64,000 nt of DNA, from NCBI RefSeq assembly GCF_022965805.1, contig NC_133103.1:26640655-26704654 (forward strand), in the 5' to 3' direction. How positions within the stretch are numbered: the stretch's first letter is position 1; each line of letters starts with the position of its first letter. This document shows, one piece after another, positions 54,360-64,000 of this stretch. Source of the stretch: Primulina eburnea (lineage: Eukaryota > Streptophyta > Magnoliopsida > Lamiales > Gesneriaceae). Below the pieces are notes generated by a model. It saw only the letters and a list, made by a program, of their open reading frames with translations, was not told the origin of the DNA and made no database searches. Position numbers and translations under genes: made by a program.

Positions 54360-56228
54360 TTGGATAATGATGATGAAGAAGACGTCCATATCAATCAAAG
54401 CAACCTCCAAACACCTGAACCAGAAGTATTGGATCAACCAGAAGAATCAGAAGCTGTTCCTAATGATCAGTTAATAGAGCAACCAAATGACATTCAGTTA
54501 CCAACTGAAACTGCTCCAACTGTGAATGAAAATGTTCAGTTACCCACAGAAGCAGTTGCTGTTTCAGAAGAAACAAATGCTGAACTCAGATGGAAGAAAT
54601 CACATCCTCCAGAGTTGGTAATAGGTAAACCATCTGATCCAGTAAGAACAAGAAATCAGATGCTCAATCTATTTATCCATTCAGCATTCGTATCACAACT
54701 AGAACCCAAGAAGACTGATGAAGCTCTCGCTGATCCAAACTGGATAAATGCAATTCAAGAAGAGCTAAATAAGTTTGTCCATAACAATGTCTGGAACTTA
54801 GTTCCAAGACCAATTTCAAAAACTGTTATAGGTACAAAATAGGTGTACAGGAAAAAACTGAAATAAGATGGTTCAGTTGTGCGTAACAAAGCAAGGCTAG
54901 TAGCACAAGGCTATAGGCAGGAAGAAGGAATTGATTATGATGAGACTTATGCTCCAGTTGCAAGACTGGAGGCAATCAGAATATTCCTCGCCTATGCTTC
55001 GTTCAAAAACTTCAAAGTCTATCAAATGGATGTAAAGAGTGCGTTTCTGAATGGCCAGTTGCAGGAAGAAGTCTACGTTGAACAACCTCCAGGTTTTATC
55101 AATCATCATCTTCCTGATCATGTCTACCATTTGAACAAAGCCTTATATGGTCTTAAACAAGCTCCAAGAGCTTGGTACGAAACTCTTTCAAAATTTCTAA
55201 CTGATCACGATTTTTTGGTTGGATCAGTGGATAAGACCTTGTTCAAATTCTCCAAGAATGATCATATTCTACTCGTTCAAATTTATGTTGATGACATTAT
55301 TTTTGGGTCAACTAACCCAAAATTATGCGAGAAGTTTGCTAATTTAATGCAAGATAAGTTCGAAATGAGCATGATGGGTGAACTGACATTCTTCCTTGGT
55401 TTACAAGTGAAGCAACTGGATTCAAAAACTTTTATCAGTCAAACCAAATACACTAAGGAATTGCTGAAGAAATTTGGTATGGAATCATGTTCAGGTGCAA
55501 GCACTCCCATGAGCTCATCAGTTAAATTAGACACTGATCAAGGGGGAATATCAGTTGAGACGACACTTTACAGAGGTTTAATAGGTTTATTATTGTACCT
55601 AACTGCTAGTCGTCCTGATATTGTATTTGTTGTATGCATGTGTGCTAGATTTCAAGCAAATCCTATGCAATCACATTTTACTGCTGCCAAGCGTATTTTG
55701 AAATATCTTAAGGGAACACAAAATGTTGGATTATGGTATCCTAAAGACTCATCTTTCAATTTAGTTGGTTATTCAGATGCAGATTATGCAGGATGCAAGC
55801 TTGATCGAAAACGTACAAGTGGATCATGTAAATTTCTAGGAGACAGACTGATCTCTTGGTTTAGTAAGAAGCAAACATCCATAGCAACTTCCACAACTGA
55901 AGCAGAATATCTTGCTGCTGGAAGCTGTTGTGCTCAACTGCTTTGGATTTAGCAACAACTGAAAGATTATGGTGTTGATGCAAAGGAATCTTCCATATTC
56001 TGTGATAATACAAGCACGATTGCTATCACCTATAATTAATTTCTTCACTCCAGGACTAAGCACATAGATGTCAGACATCACTTCATCAGAGATCATGCCC
56101 TGAAGAAGAACATCAGATTGGAATACGTATCAACTGAGCAGCAAGCAGCTGATATCTTCACCAGACCATTGGCCGAGACTAAGTTTTCTCATTTTCGCAA
56201 TATACTTGGATTAATTGATTTATCCTAA
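54360..56228 (+). pseudogene. Copia-3 reverse transcriptase and RNase H with four nonsense codons
   Basis: One frame runs from the acidic INT-RT linker through RT ([50 protein letters not shown]) and RNase H ([43 protein letters not shown]) to ADIFTRPLAETKF and TAA at 56226-56228. It is broken by TAG 54840-54842, TAA 54864-54866, TAG 55950-55952 and a TAA near 56037. All catalytic residues I checked are kept. Loss is by point nonsense changes only, suggesting decay of moderate age. Confidence 0.92.
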
Positions 56229-56444
56229 TCAGTTGTTATTGTTGTCTTGGTTCTTAATTCATCTTTCAGTTTTACTGTCATTTACTGATTCTTCAGTTTA
56301 ATTGTTTATTTATATGACTCTTAACTGATGTCAGTTAATCTTCTATCAGTTAGTGTTTCATCAGTTCATTAGTTCATCTGTTATTAAAACTTATTACTTG
56401 CAGGAAAAAGAAACATCAAAGTTACACCAAAATAAACATTTCAT
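56229..56444 (+). other. Copia-3 spacer between pol and the antisense ORF
   Basis: About 215 bp, non-coding, with at least seven TCAGTT hexamers. The convergent ends of pol (+) and of the antisense ORF (-) meet here. Confidence 0.6.
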
Positions 56445-56842
56445 TCAACGATAAACATTCGCTTCAACTACACTGTCATATTTTTCCTCTACATCGTCTA
56501 TCCACATTCTCAACCAAACTGATAGCGCTGAGGAAGACGTCTTACAAAATCTATGAGAAGAAGCTATGCTATTGAGAATCTCCAGTTCCTTCTGAAGCAT
56601 CAGCTGATGAATATGACCATCTCTAAAGACGTCCACCCAAACAGCGATATTCAAGCGCTCCCGTATTTCTGTCAACTGTTCCACCAGTCTGGAGTGGTAG
56701 CCTCTCTGGAGTTATACAGGAACTCAAGCTCTTTTAATTTTTCCCTGTAGGGAAGACTGGTGTAGAAGACTTCATCTTCAATAGCCGCCTTCCTAGCTTC
56801 CAGAGAAAATGAAAAACAACTTGAGCCACTCGCATCTGCCAT
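56445..56842 (-). pseudogene. Antisense ORF inside Copia-3, one frameshift
   Basis: On the minus strand, ATG 56842 opens MADASGSSCFSFSLEARKAA, then EVFYTSLPYREKLKELEFLY and TTPDWW. A one-base frame change near 56680 leads into EQLTEIRERLNIAVWVDVFR and MLQKELEILNSIASS, with a stop at 56445. Together this is about 130 residues, rich in charged residues and probably helical to coiled-coil. I do not recognise it. It lies between pol and the third ORF, opposite in sense to both, and has a TATA box 57-66 bp upstream of the ATG. Both halves look protein-like, so it was probably a real gene before the single frameshift. Confidence 0.6.
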
Positions 56843-56898
56843 TTGTTTTATGTTTTCTTCTTCTTCCACCAATATGACTGAAACTAATAACGTCACTT

Positions 56899-56908
56899 CT
56901 ATTTATAG
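56899..56908 (-). promoter_or_regulatory. TATA box for the Copia-3 antisense ORF
   Basis: CTATAAATAG on the minus strand, the same 10-mer as in the Copia-3 LTR, 57 bp upstream of the antisense ATG. Confidence 0.7.
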
Positions 56909-57438
56909 CAGACTGTCAAGGAAGCTAAAGGGTCGTCAACGTGTCATCAGCAAATAATATCTCTGACATTTCCTTTTCGCTTTAATTATTTTATGCATTT
57001 ATTTAGGGGGAATATTGGTTCTAAGAAGTTAACTGAGAAGACAATTGATTAGTCAGCTCTCAAATGAAATGATTCAGTAATAACTGATCGTTCAGTTGAG
57101 CTTCTCATTAATCTTCTCATATAAGTTAACTAATTAAACCTATTATATTCAAAATCAAGCGACGTGACTGTCTTTCAAGCATTAAATCTGTTTTCAGTAA
57201 ATGATTAGTGTCAACGTGGACACTTTTGAAACCGTTCAAATACACACGCATTTGCACACGTACACACGTTGTAATTCAGAATTTCTTGGACTGACACGTG
57301 TCCAGAATTTGAATAGTCACGTACATATGTACCATTTATTCGCTCATTTCAGTTTTACTTTGCGTTTATCCACAGATTTTTGAGAGCAAGAACAAGTTTC
57401 ATCCTTCAACTTTTCTTTCAGGAATTCATCAGTTCTCA
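56909..57438. promoter_or_regulatory. Divergent intergenic region between antisense ORF and third ORF
   Basis: About 530 bp with no reading frame of note. It contains the perfect G-box palindrome ACACGTGT (within GACACGTGTCC, near 57294), further ACGTG cores (near 56939 and 57211) and CACGTAC-type sites, and several TCAGTT hexamers at about 57030-57200. It separates two divergent frames and may serve as a bidirectional promoter. Confidence 0.5.
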
Positions 57439-60005
57439 ATGGCAACTCAAATTCCCGCTTATATGCTAAATGCTATGGCTATCAATTTTGGGTCAATCCT
57501 ATCTTTCGGTGATGATGATGTCAAGAAAGTTTTTCAAAAACTTGAGACTGCTGGATTACGGACGTTTGGGTAAATCATCTCAAGAAATCTACCCAAAAGA
57601 ACTTCAGGATTTCTACTCCACCGGTATGGTCGACTCTGATGGCAACATAATTTCTACTGTCAATAATCAGTCTCTGACCATCTCTGAAGACTCCTTTGGA
57701 GAAATTTTCTCTCTACCTTGATGGATTGGCACAACTCTCGGATGTTAAAGCCTGATATTGAAGAATGCAAACAGCACTCTCTGCTGATGGACGGAAGATC
57801 AAAGTCTCCGATCCAAAGAAAGAACTGAAGTATGAAGTTCAGTTACTTGCTGATGTTGTAGCCAAAGGGCTTTTGGCAAAAGCTGGATCGTTTGCTGCCT
57901 TACTTTGGAGAAATTTCAAGCCATTTCTGTTATTATGGCTGATCGTCAATTCAACTGGAAGCATCTCTATTTAATATTCTGAAGAATATGTTCTGTCTTC
58001 CAAACAATCAAAGGGTTTTGCTGTGCAACTTAGTTATCTGCTGAAAATGAAAGGGTTAGTGGCTGATGACTCAGAAAGATCATCAAGTTTAAAGTTTTTA
58101 ATGCGAAGAAACATGCCACTGAGGACCAAACTGGACATTCTCCTGCTCAGTTTGTCAAGATCAAAAGGAGATTGGGACTGATAAAGCGCCCCAAAATCAG
58201 TGAAGAAGGCCAAAACTTTGGCTCAACTGAAGGTAGCTAAGAGGAAATTAATTTTGAGTACATCTGACTCAGAGAAAACTCCATCTCCACAATTGCCAAG
58301 AAACCAAGAACCCAAAGGGTTAAATCAACAACTGCCGAGGTATCCATTCCTACTGATACAATTATTTCTTCGATGCTCAACAACCAATAGAAGCAGTTCC
58401 TTTGAAAATCATTCCACCAGAAGCTTCAGTTGGTGCCAAAAAGGAATCAGTTAGGACCAAAGCGCCTCTGATTCAATCACTCGCCCTAGTGTGGCACCTG
58501 CTCGACCCAAAGGGATAAAATTTATAGAGGTGGTGGAATCAACTCGAACAGGATTGGAAATCCCTCACATTCTAGTACTGATAAAGGCAAGGGTAAACTG
58601 ATTGAAGAGCCCAGACCTTCCAATGCCATTCAGACACACATTGACCTTGTTTGGGCAAAGGTTAATAGTTATGCAGCTTCAAAAATTCAGTCCTATGATG
58701 CTTGGACAGCTTTTCGCACACAAGTTTTTGCCAAGCAACTGAAGAAGAAATCACAGCTGAACACCTTCATCAAATGGAAGCTTATGTTCTAAGAACGGTG
58801 AAAGCTGCCACAATTGCTCAGGCGATGGAAAGGAAATCTTATTGTTTGATCAGGTGAGAGCCAAGAAGTTGGCTCAAATTGTCAGCAAATTGAAAGACAA
58901 CTACGTTCCAACAAATCCTACTGCGTTTGCTGATCAAGCAGTAATTACTCAGCTTGATACCGATTTGCTTGGGTTACAATCTCAGATAAATTTTGGGAAA
59001 TGGATCAGGAGTTGGTTCTTCATCAAGGAGATTCAGAAAATGATGAAGAGGATACAGTTGAAAAACCATCCTCAGAACAGGCTTTGGTTCCAACTGAAAA
59101 GTCAGTTCAGGATATGCCTCAACCATCTCCTGCTGAACAGCAACTGTACACTGAAGCCGAGCTTTCTTTTGCAAACATTGAGGAAATTATCCAAGCAGTG
59201 GTGCAGGATACTAAATTGAGTGAACCTATGTCTAATCCAGTTGATCACTCTGCTGATCAAATCCATCCAGAGGTCACCATCTCTTCAGAAGAACCAGTTC
59301 AGCAAGATCTATTGCTGACCAAGCTATTTCGACTGATGTGCCGATTGATTCTCAAGTTCATTCTTTAGAGGCACCAGTTTTGGTTTCATCACTCTGCCAT
59401 TCATCAAGCCGTTCTTCTGATATCAGAATCCACCATCACCGCCTCCAGTTCAAGGAGAAATTATTGTAACTGATGTTCCAGTTCAGAATGTTGCTGCTAC
59501 AGTCTCAACTGAACAAGCTTTAGTCATTTCTGAACACAACAAGAGAACCAGGAACCTCTATCAGTCTCCTCCTCCATCTTCATCAGATTTGATCTTATTT
59601 TTGAAGAAGTTCAGCATATGCAGGAAAGTATGCAACAAATGATCACTGCCATATCGAAGATTCAGAACACTCAGCTGTCACACACTCTGAAGTTGGACCA
59701 TTCTCATCAGTTCAACTTAGAAAAACTGAAGACATACAAGCTGTTGTTACCTCTCTGACATTCGCAGTTGAAGATATACAGAAAAACAGAGGGATATTTT
59801 CAGTCTCACTGCCACTCAAGACTCTATCAACAAACGAGTTGACAGTGTGGAGTCTCTTGTCTCAAGAAAGATAGATTGCTTCAAGTTGCAATGACTACTG
59901 CTATCAGCAATATTTCCGACTCTGTTCTCCTATCTATTGACGTTCGGAAATATCTTCTAAGATGGAGCTGTTTGACAAAAAGGGGGAAGAGCTTAAACTG
60001 TTTTA
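57439..60005 (+). pseudogene. Copia-3 third ORF, heavily decayed
   Basis: ATG 57439 opens MATQIPAYMLNAMAINFGSI, but the frame shifts after about 45 codons. Recognisable pieces follow in other frames: SSQEIYPKELQDFYSTGMVD with LTISEDSFGEIFSLP, LLADVVAKGLLAKAGSFAAL (57840-57910), FDQVRAKKLAQIVSKLKDNY (near 58850) and a Pro/Glu/Gln-rich acidic C-terminal half. It follows pol in the envelope-like position. It resembles third-ORF proteins of SIRE-type elements that I recall from Lamiales genomes; this is memory only. Many breaks exclude expression as one protein. The 3' limit is approximate. Confidence 0.7.
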
Positions 60006-60131
60006 GAAAAGCAGAAGCAATCTTAAATTTTGTATTCTGAAGAATATGAGTTCAGTTGAATCTACATCTTATTTTATCTACAAGAGTTCAGTTATTCAGT
60101 TATATTTTATCTAAGTTTTGTCAAACACCAT

Positions 60132-60143
60132 AAAGGGGGAAAT
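60132..60143 (+). other. Copia-3 polypurine tract
   Basis: AAAGGGGGAAAT ends directly at the 3' LTR start. Confidence 0.85.
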
Positions 60144-61061
60144 TGTTGGAAACTTAATTCCGGTGCTTTGACAAAAGACTTACCAACTGAACTAAGTAAC
60201 TGAACTGATCATCAACTGAACACGTCATCTGCCGAACTTAGTTAACTGATCGATACAACTGCAGCTGATCTCTCAGCTGTACACGTCATCAGTTGAAAGC
60301 GACAACCGACAAATATTACATTACCTGCAACTAGTAGTGGAACGCCGCATTACAGAATGAACAGTGTACGATTGTCAGAATATATCGACGTGGCAATCAA
60401 CGGTTAGAATATTCAAACATTCTTTAATGTTACCGTTGAGAGGAGAGCCTATAAATAGTCGAAGACAGCAACTGAAGAAACAGTCTCGACTTTCAGTTAT
60501 CTCATTCTACTTGCTTTACGCTGCAAATATTTACTCACAATCAGAAATCAAAGCTCACGCTTATCAGTCATATCAGTAGTATTCAAGACTACATTCTCGA
60601 GCTTAAATAGCACTTTGTAATCGTTGATAGATTTTCTAAGTTGTGCTAAGATCAGTTACGATCTATAAAAGTGTTGTATACTAAGAGTTTCAGTTTTGGC
60701 AAAGTGATAAGTCCAAACTGAAGTGGGTCAGTACAGTGTCGTGTATTTGATCAAAGTCTTTTAGTGGATATCCTATCTTCGTGATAGAAGGGGTGACGTA
60801 GGAGTTATTCAAGTCTCCGAACATCCAGAAACATATTGTCATTACTTCAGTTTTCATTTTCAGTTAGATACTCTATCTTTCAGTCAGTTTATTTTCCGCA
60901 ACTGTTTTATTCAGTTTAACTGATTGTTTATTGACCGACGGGATATCTAGTTTCAGTTTGTAACAAAACTGAACTCATATTGTCGAAGAATATTTAAATT
61001 CGAGCAGTGTTTATTCAACCCCCCTTCTAAACACTCTTTATTTGATTAACTGATCCTTTCA
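60144..61061 (+). repeat. Copia-3 3' LTR, 918 bp
   Basis: TGTTGGAAAC to GATCCTTTCA, nearly the same as 50032-50958 with short indels (e.g. missing bases near 60316, 60478 and 60520). Confidence 0.93.
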
Positions 61062-61066
61062 GAAAT

Positions 61067-62770
61067 ACTTGAGACTTTTGTGATCAGTGAATATCTAGCA
61101 TTTCTCGTCGTACAAATAATGTCTCCAAATCTTCAACGCAAAGATAACGACATCTAACTCGAGATCATGAGTTAGGTAATTCTTTTCGTGCACTTTCAAC
61201 TGTCTTGAGGCATAAGCTATAACACAACCATGCTGCATCAAAACTGTGCCTAACCCGAGCTTAGATGCATCGGTGTACAACACAAAATTGGCTTGCCTGA
61301 TGGCATGGCTAAAACTGGCGCTGTGATAAGAGCTTGCTTCAAAATATCAAAGCTCTTCTGACACTCATCACTCCAAACGAATTTAGAATTCTTATTAGTC
61401 AATGAAGTGAGTGGCACTGCAATCGAGGAAAACCTCAGAATAATTTTCGGTAGTAGCCTGCTAAACCTAGGAAACTGCGGATCTCTGACGCATTCTAAGG
61501 CTGAACCCATTCCTTAACTGCTGCCACCTTAGCTGGATCCACCTCAATGCCACTGCTAGATATTATATGAACCAAAAATGCTACTTTCTCCAACCAGAAT
61601 TCAAACTTACTGAATTTTGCAAACAACTTGCAACTGTGCAAGACTTGCAAAACTATACCCAAATGCTGACTGTGTTCCTCATGGCTCCTCGAGTAGATAA
61701 GAATGTCTTCAATGAACACTATGACGAACTGATCTTGGTAGGGCTGAAATACTCGGTTCATGAGGTCCATAAATATCGCTGGAGCATTCGTCAGTCCAAA
61801 CGGCATCAGTAGAAACTCGTAATGTCCATATCTGGTTCTGAAGGCTGTCTTATGAACATCTGCATCTTTTACCTTCAACTCATGATATCCATATTGTAGA
61901 TCTCTTTTATAGAACACTGTAGCTCCCTGCAACTGATTGAAAAAGTCCTCGATCTTTGGAAGTGGGTATTTATTTTTTATCATCACCTTGTTCAAACCCT
62001 CGGTAATCGATACACAACCTCATGCTCTCATCTTTATTCTTTACAAAGAGCACTGGTGCGCCCCATGGCGAGAAACTATGGCGGATGAATTATTTATCTA
62101 AGAGCTCCTGAATTTGTTGTTTGAGTTCTAACATTTCTGCTGGAGCCAACCTGTACGGTGCCTTAGAGATTGGCACAGTGTCTGGCACAAGGTCAATGGC
62201 AAACTTCACCTCTCTCTCCAGTGAAAGGCCTGTGACGTCATCGGGAAAAATTCAGGAAAATATGTAGCTACTGGTACATCAGATATCGATGGAGTGGGTA
62301 CGTCAGGTGCGGAAATAATACTGGCCAAGAAGCATGACACCCCTTATGCATAAGTCTTTGTGCCTGCATGCAAGAGATCATGCGAGGGAAACTTTTTCAC
62401 CTGTTTGACTCAAAAAGAAATTGATCCATGCCCAACAGTCTTACTAACACTGATCTTTTCTGAAAATCAATTAGAACTTTGTTCTTCGTAAGCCGGTCCA
62501 TCCCCAAGATGATATTTTCCGGCATTGGCAACACAATCAGATCGGCGTAAACAAAGTGGCCCTAGAGTTCAAGATTAATATCTTTGACCACGCTAGTAGC
62601 TGATAGCTCCTCCCCTGATGGGACTATCACGGAGTAGATCAAGTCGAGTCAAATGGACTTAACATCCAAATGATTAGTGAATGTCTCTGAGATAAACGAG
62701 TTAGTAGCCTCGGAATCTAGCAAGGCCTTCGTGGCTACTCTCTTTATGAAAATATTTCCTGAAGGACGTT
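61067..62770 (-). pseudogene. Gypsy-4 protease, reverse transcriptase and RNase H start
   Basis: Reading leftward from 62770: a protease with a mutated core (DSEATNSF, where DSGA is expected), the linker, RT ([46 protein letters not shown], where FIDD is expected, so a catalytic Asp is replaced by Glu), the RT end and RNase H ([30 protein letters not shown]). Stops and frameshifts are frequent. The frame continues at 50026 after the Copia-3 insertion. Two catalytic substitutions point to long neutral decay. Confidence 0.9.
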
Positions 62771-62994
62771 AGCACAACACAAAAACTTATACCTCAAAAT
62801 GCTAATCTTAACCTTGAGCATAATTGAAAATAATTTCTACCCAAAGTCCAAATATGAAAACAACATACTAATATCCAAGCAACATTCGAAGCATGCAAGA
62901 CCAAAAATAAATATTGTGCCGAATTAACTCGTTTATCTCATAGTTTATGCTAAGTTATGTGCTTCTACGTGACCTACATGTAAGATAAAAGATG
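62771..62994. other. No feature seen
   Basis: About 220 bp of AT-rich sequence between the Gypsy-4 protease (-) and the next gag (+). No gene, PBS or LTR edge could be placed with confidence. Confidence 0.5.
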
Positions 62995-63444
62995 ATGTCA
63001 CCTAAACGCAAGGTACATGAAGGAGAGTCATCTAAGAGCAAGGCCCCAGCAGCCAAAGGTGAAGGCAGTGGCCACAACCTATAGACGATTTTGCTCAGCT
63101 TCTCCAACAACAAGCGAAAGTCCATGGAGAGCAGATACAACAATTACTTGAAATGCAGCGGACGACACACGATCAAGCACGAGTCCAAGTACCAAGACAA
63201 GGGCTTGTTCAAACGATGTGTATGATCGCTTTCGGCGTCTGAATCCTCCTAAATTCATGGGAAGCACCGATCCTGCAGTAGCAGAAGAATGGATTAAGTC
63301 AATGGAGTCCATCTTCTCCTATCTCCATATGGAAGATGCTGACAAAGTAATTTGTGTCATATTTTTGTTAACGAAACATGCAAGAATATGGTGGGAGAGT
63401 GCAAAAGTGGCATTACTTGCGAGACCATTGACATGGGATACATT
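62995..63444 (+). pseudogene. Gypsy-5 gag N-terminal half, cut by an LTR
   Basis: ATG 62995 opens MSPKRKVHEGESSKSKAPAA. After about 29 codons a TAG interrupts it, and the frame shifts near 63190. From there the gag capsid start is clear (YDRFRRLNPPKFMGSTDPAV; EEWIKSMESIFSYLHMEDAD; HARIWWESAKV; PLTWDTF). At 63445 the sequence switches to an LTR start. It is similar in organisation to the Gypsy-3 gag (MPPKRK...; PPEFAGSTDPLVAVEWIK). Confidence 0.85.
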
Positions 63445-63510
63445 TGTAATGCCCGAGATGTCATCATTTTTATGAGAACCCGAAAATTAAATAATTGATT
63501 TAAATTATTG

Positions 63511-63664
63511 AATGGCATTTTTGTGATTTTCGGATGGATTTTCGTAATTATTTGAGGGAAATGGCATTTTCGTAATTATGGGACGTCAATGGCATTTTCG
63601 TAATTATTGGATGGCAATGGCATTTTCGTAATTATTGGAGGCAATGGCATTTTCGTAATTTTGC
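63511..63664 (+). repeat. Tandem AATGGCATTTTCGTAATTAT array upstream of TATA
   Basis: Four close copies of AATGGCATTTTCGTAATTAT, with 27-28 bp start-to-start, preceded by a degraded copy at 63511. Each copy has one CpG in an AT-rich setting. The array ends about 50 bp before the TATA box. Confidence 0.9.
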
Positions 63665-63716
63665 AAGAAATTGGGCAAAAATTGAATGGATGCCACGTAC
63701 GAAATCTTGCTTGCAA

Positions 63717-63724
63717 TATATATA
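63717..63724 (+). promoter_or_regulatory. TATA box of the terminal LTR
   Basis: TATATATA followed by CACACG, downstream of the repeat array and about 270 bp into the LTR. Confidence 0.65.
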
Positions 63725-64000
63725 CACACGATTCCTTATTCATTCATCCTTCAGCAAAAATCGAGAGATTGAGGAAAGTTTTACTTCTTGATCTTAGAAT
63801 TCGATTTGCGAGCGAACCGTCTATTCAATTTTAAATCCGACTTCAGTACTGTGTTCCTATCAACGCAGGCTACAACTGGACGTAAGTTTTATTATGTTTA
63901 GACAAGATTTGAATTTATGATATTGTCAGAATTGAATATGATTCAGATATGTGTTTTCTGCTACCGTGGACATTATAGAATTGAAGTCAGATTAAAGAAC

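Larger units (their letters stand above)
50032..61061 (+). mobile_element. Copia-3: SIRE-like Ty1/copia with antisense ORF and third ORF
   Basis: 11,030 bp, flanked by GAAAT (50027-50031 and 61062-61066) inside the Gypsy-4 RNase H. The LTRs are 927 and 918 bp and very similar, with a few indels. The order is 5' LTR, primer-binding site, gag, PR-INT-RT-RH, an antisense ORF, a decayed third ORF, polypurine tract, 3' LTR. Pol has several nonsense codons while gag is open. The whole element is rich in TCAGTT/AACTGA. Confidence 0.94.
63445..64000 (+). repeat. Start of a gypsy-type LTR (runs off the window)
   Basis: Begins TGTAATGCCCGAG, as does the solo LTR at 26426 on the other strand. It holds the 28-bp repeat array and a TATA box, then R/U5-like sequence. 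It interrupts the Gypsy-5 gag. Confidence 0.78.

Overview
The window looks like plant nuclear DNA, probably from a eudicot. It is AT-rich, non-coding over most of its length, and built almost entirely from nested LTR retrotransposons of the Ty1/copia and Ty3/gypsy superfamilies, with (TA)n microsatellites and one 100-N assembly gap (37831-37930). The third-ORF proteins of the copia elements resemble ones I remember from Lamiales genomes; that is recollection, not proof. I see no rRNA or tRNA gene and no intact host gene. The only recognisable host-derived gene is a frameshifted, intronless LOG-like (cytokinin-activating) copy at 30977-31605.

Layout, left to right. 1-3075: part of a long gypsy-type LTR (+), followed by a short coding-like scrap. 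3298-20039: Gypsy-1, a decayed Tekay-like chromovirus (+) with a 5'-truncated 5' LTR. Its 3' LTR is split by Copia-1 (9709-18756, minus strand), a SIRE-like element with 1,149-bp LTRs that look identical, a perfect CCTAG target duplication, and open gag, pol and third ORF. 20040-21249: part of an older LTR (-), which cuts the gag of Gypsy-3 (21250-24013, -). Gypsy-3 in turn cuts an old copia element, Copia-2b (+). Copia-2b continues at 24014-27381, with a solo LTR at 24442-26426. Its single 3' LTR is scattered over three pieces, 27383-27753, 37931-38206 and 47918-49170. Between the first two lies about 10 kb holding the LOG copy, an unrecognised Cys-motif reading frame, two nested gypsy LTRs (32321-34722 and 34830-36172), an inverted gag-protease piece and the gap. 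Between the last two lies Copia-2 (38207-47917), a younger member of the same family. Copia-2b sits in Gypsy-4 (-), the oldest layer on the right. Gypsy-4 is also split by Copia-3 (50032-61061, +), a SIRE-like element that carries an antisense ORF with its own TATA box and a decayed third ORF. The window ends with a gypsy gag remnant (62995-63444) cut by another LTR (63445 onward).

The most interesting pattern is regulatory. Several unrelated elements carry, between LTR start and TATA box, an array of short CpG-containing units. The units are dyads repeated about every 19-23 bp, or in one case 27-28-bp direct repeats. The motif TTCGGANNNTCCGAA occurs in the Copia-1 LTRs, again upstream of a separate TATA box in front of Copia-1's third ORF, and again in a gypsy LTR at 34830. 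A different dyad, ACCGCGGGTGCGGT, fills the equivalent place in the solo LTR and in the Gypsy-3 LTR. Copia-3 is instead saturated with TCAGTT/AACTGA. This suggests element-specific, possibly self-encoded, promoter recognition systems that can be shared or hijacked between superfamilies. That interpretation is inference.
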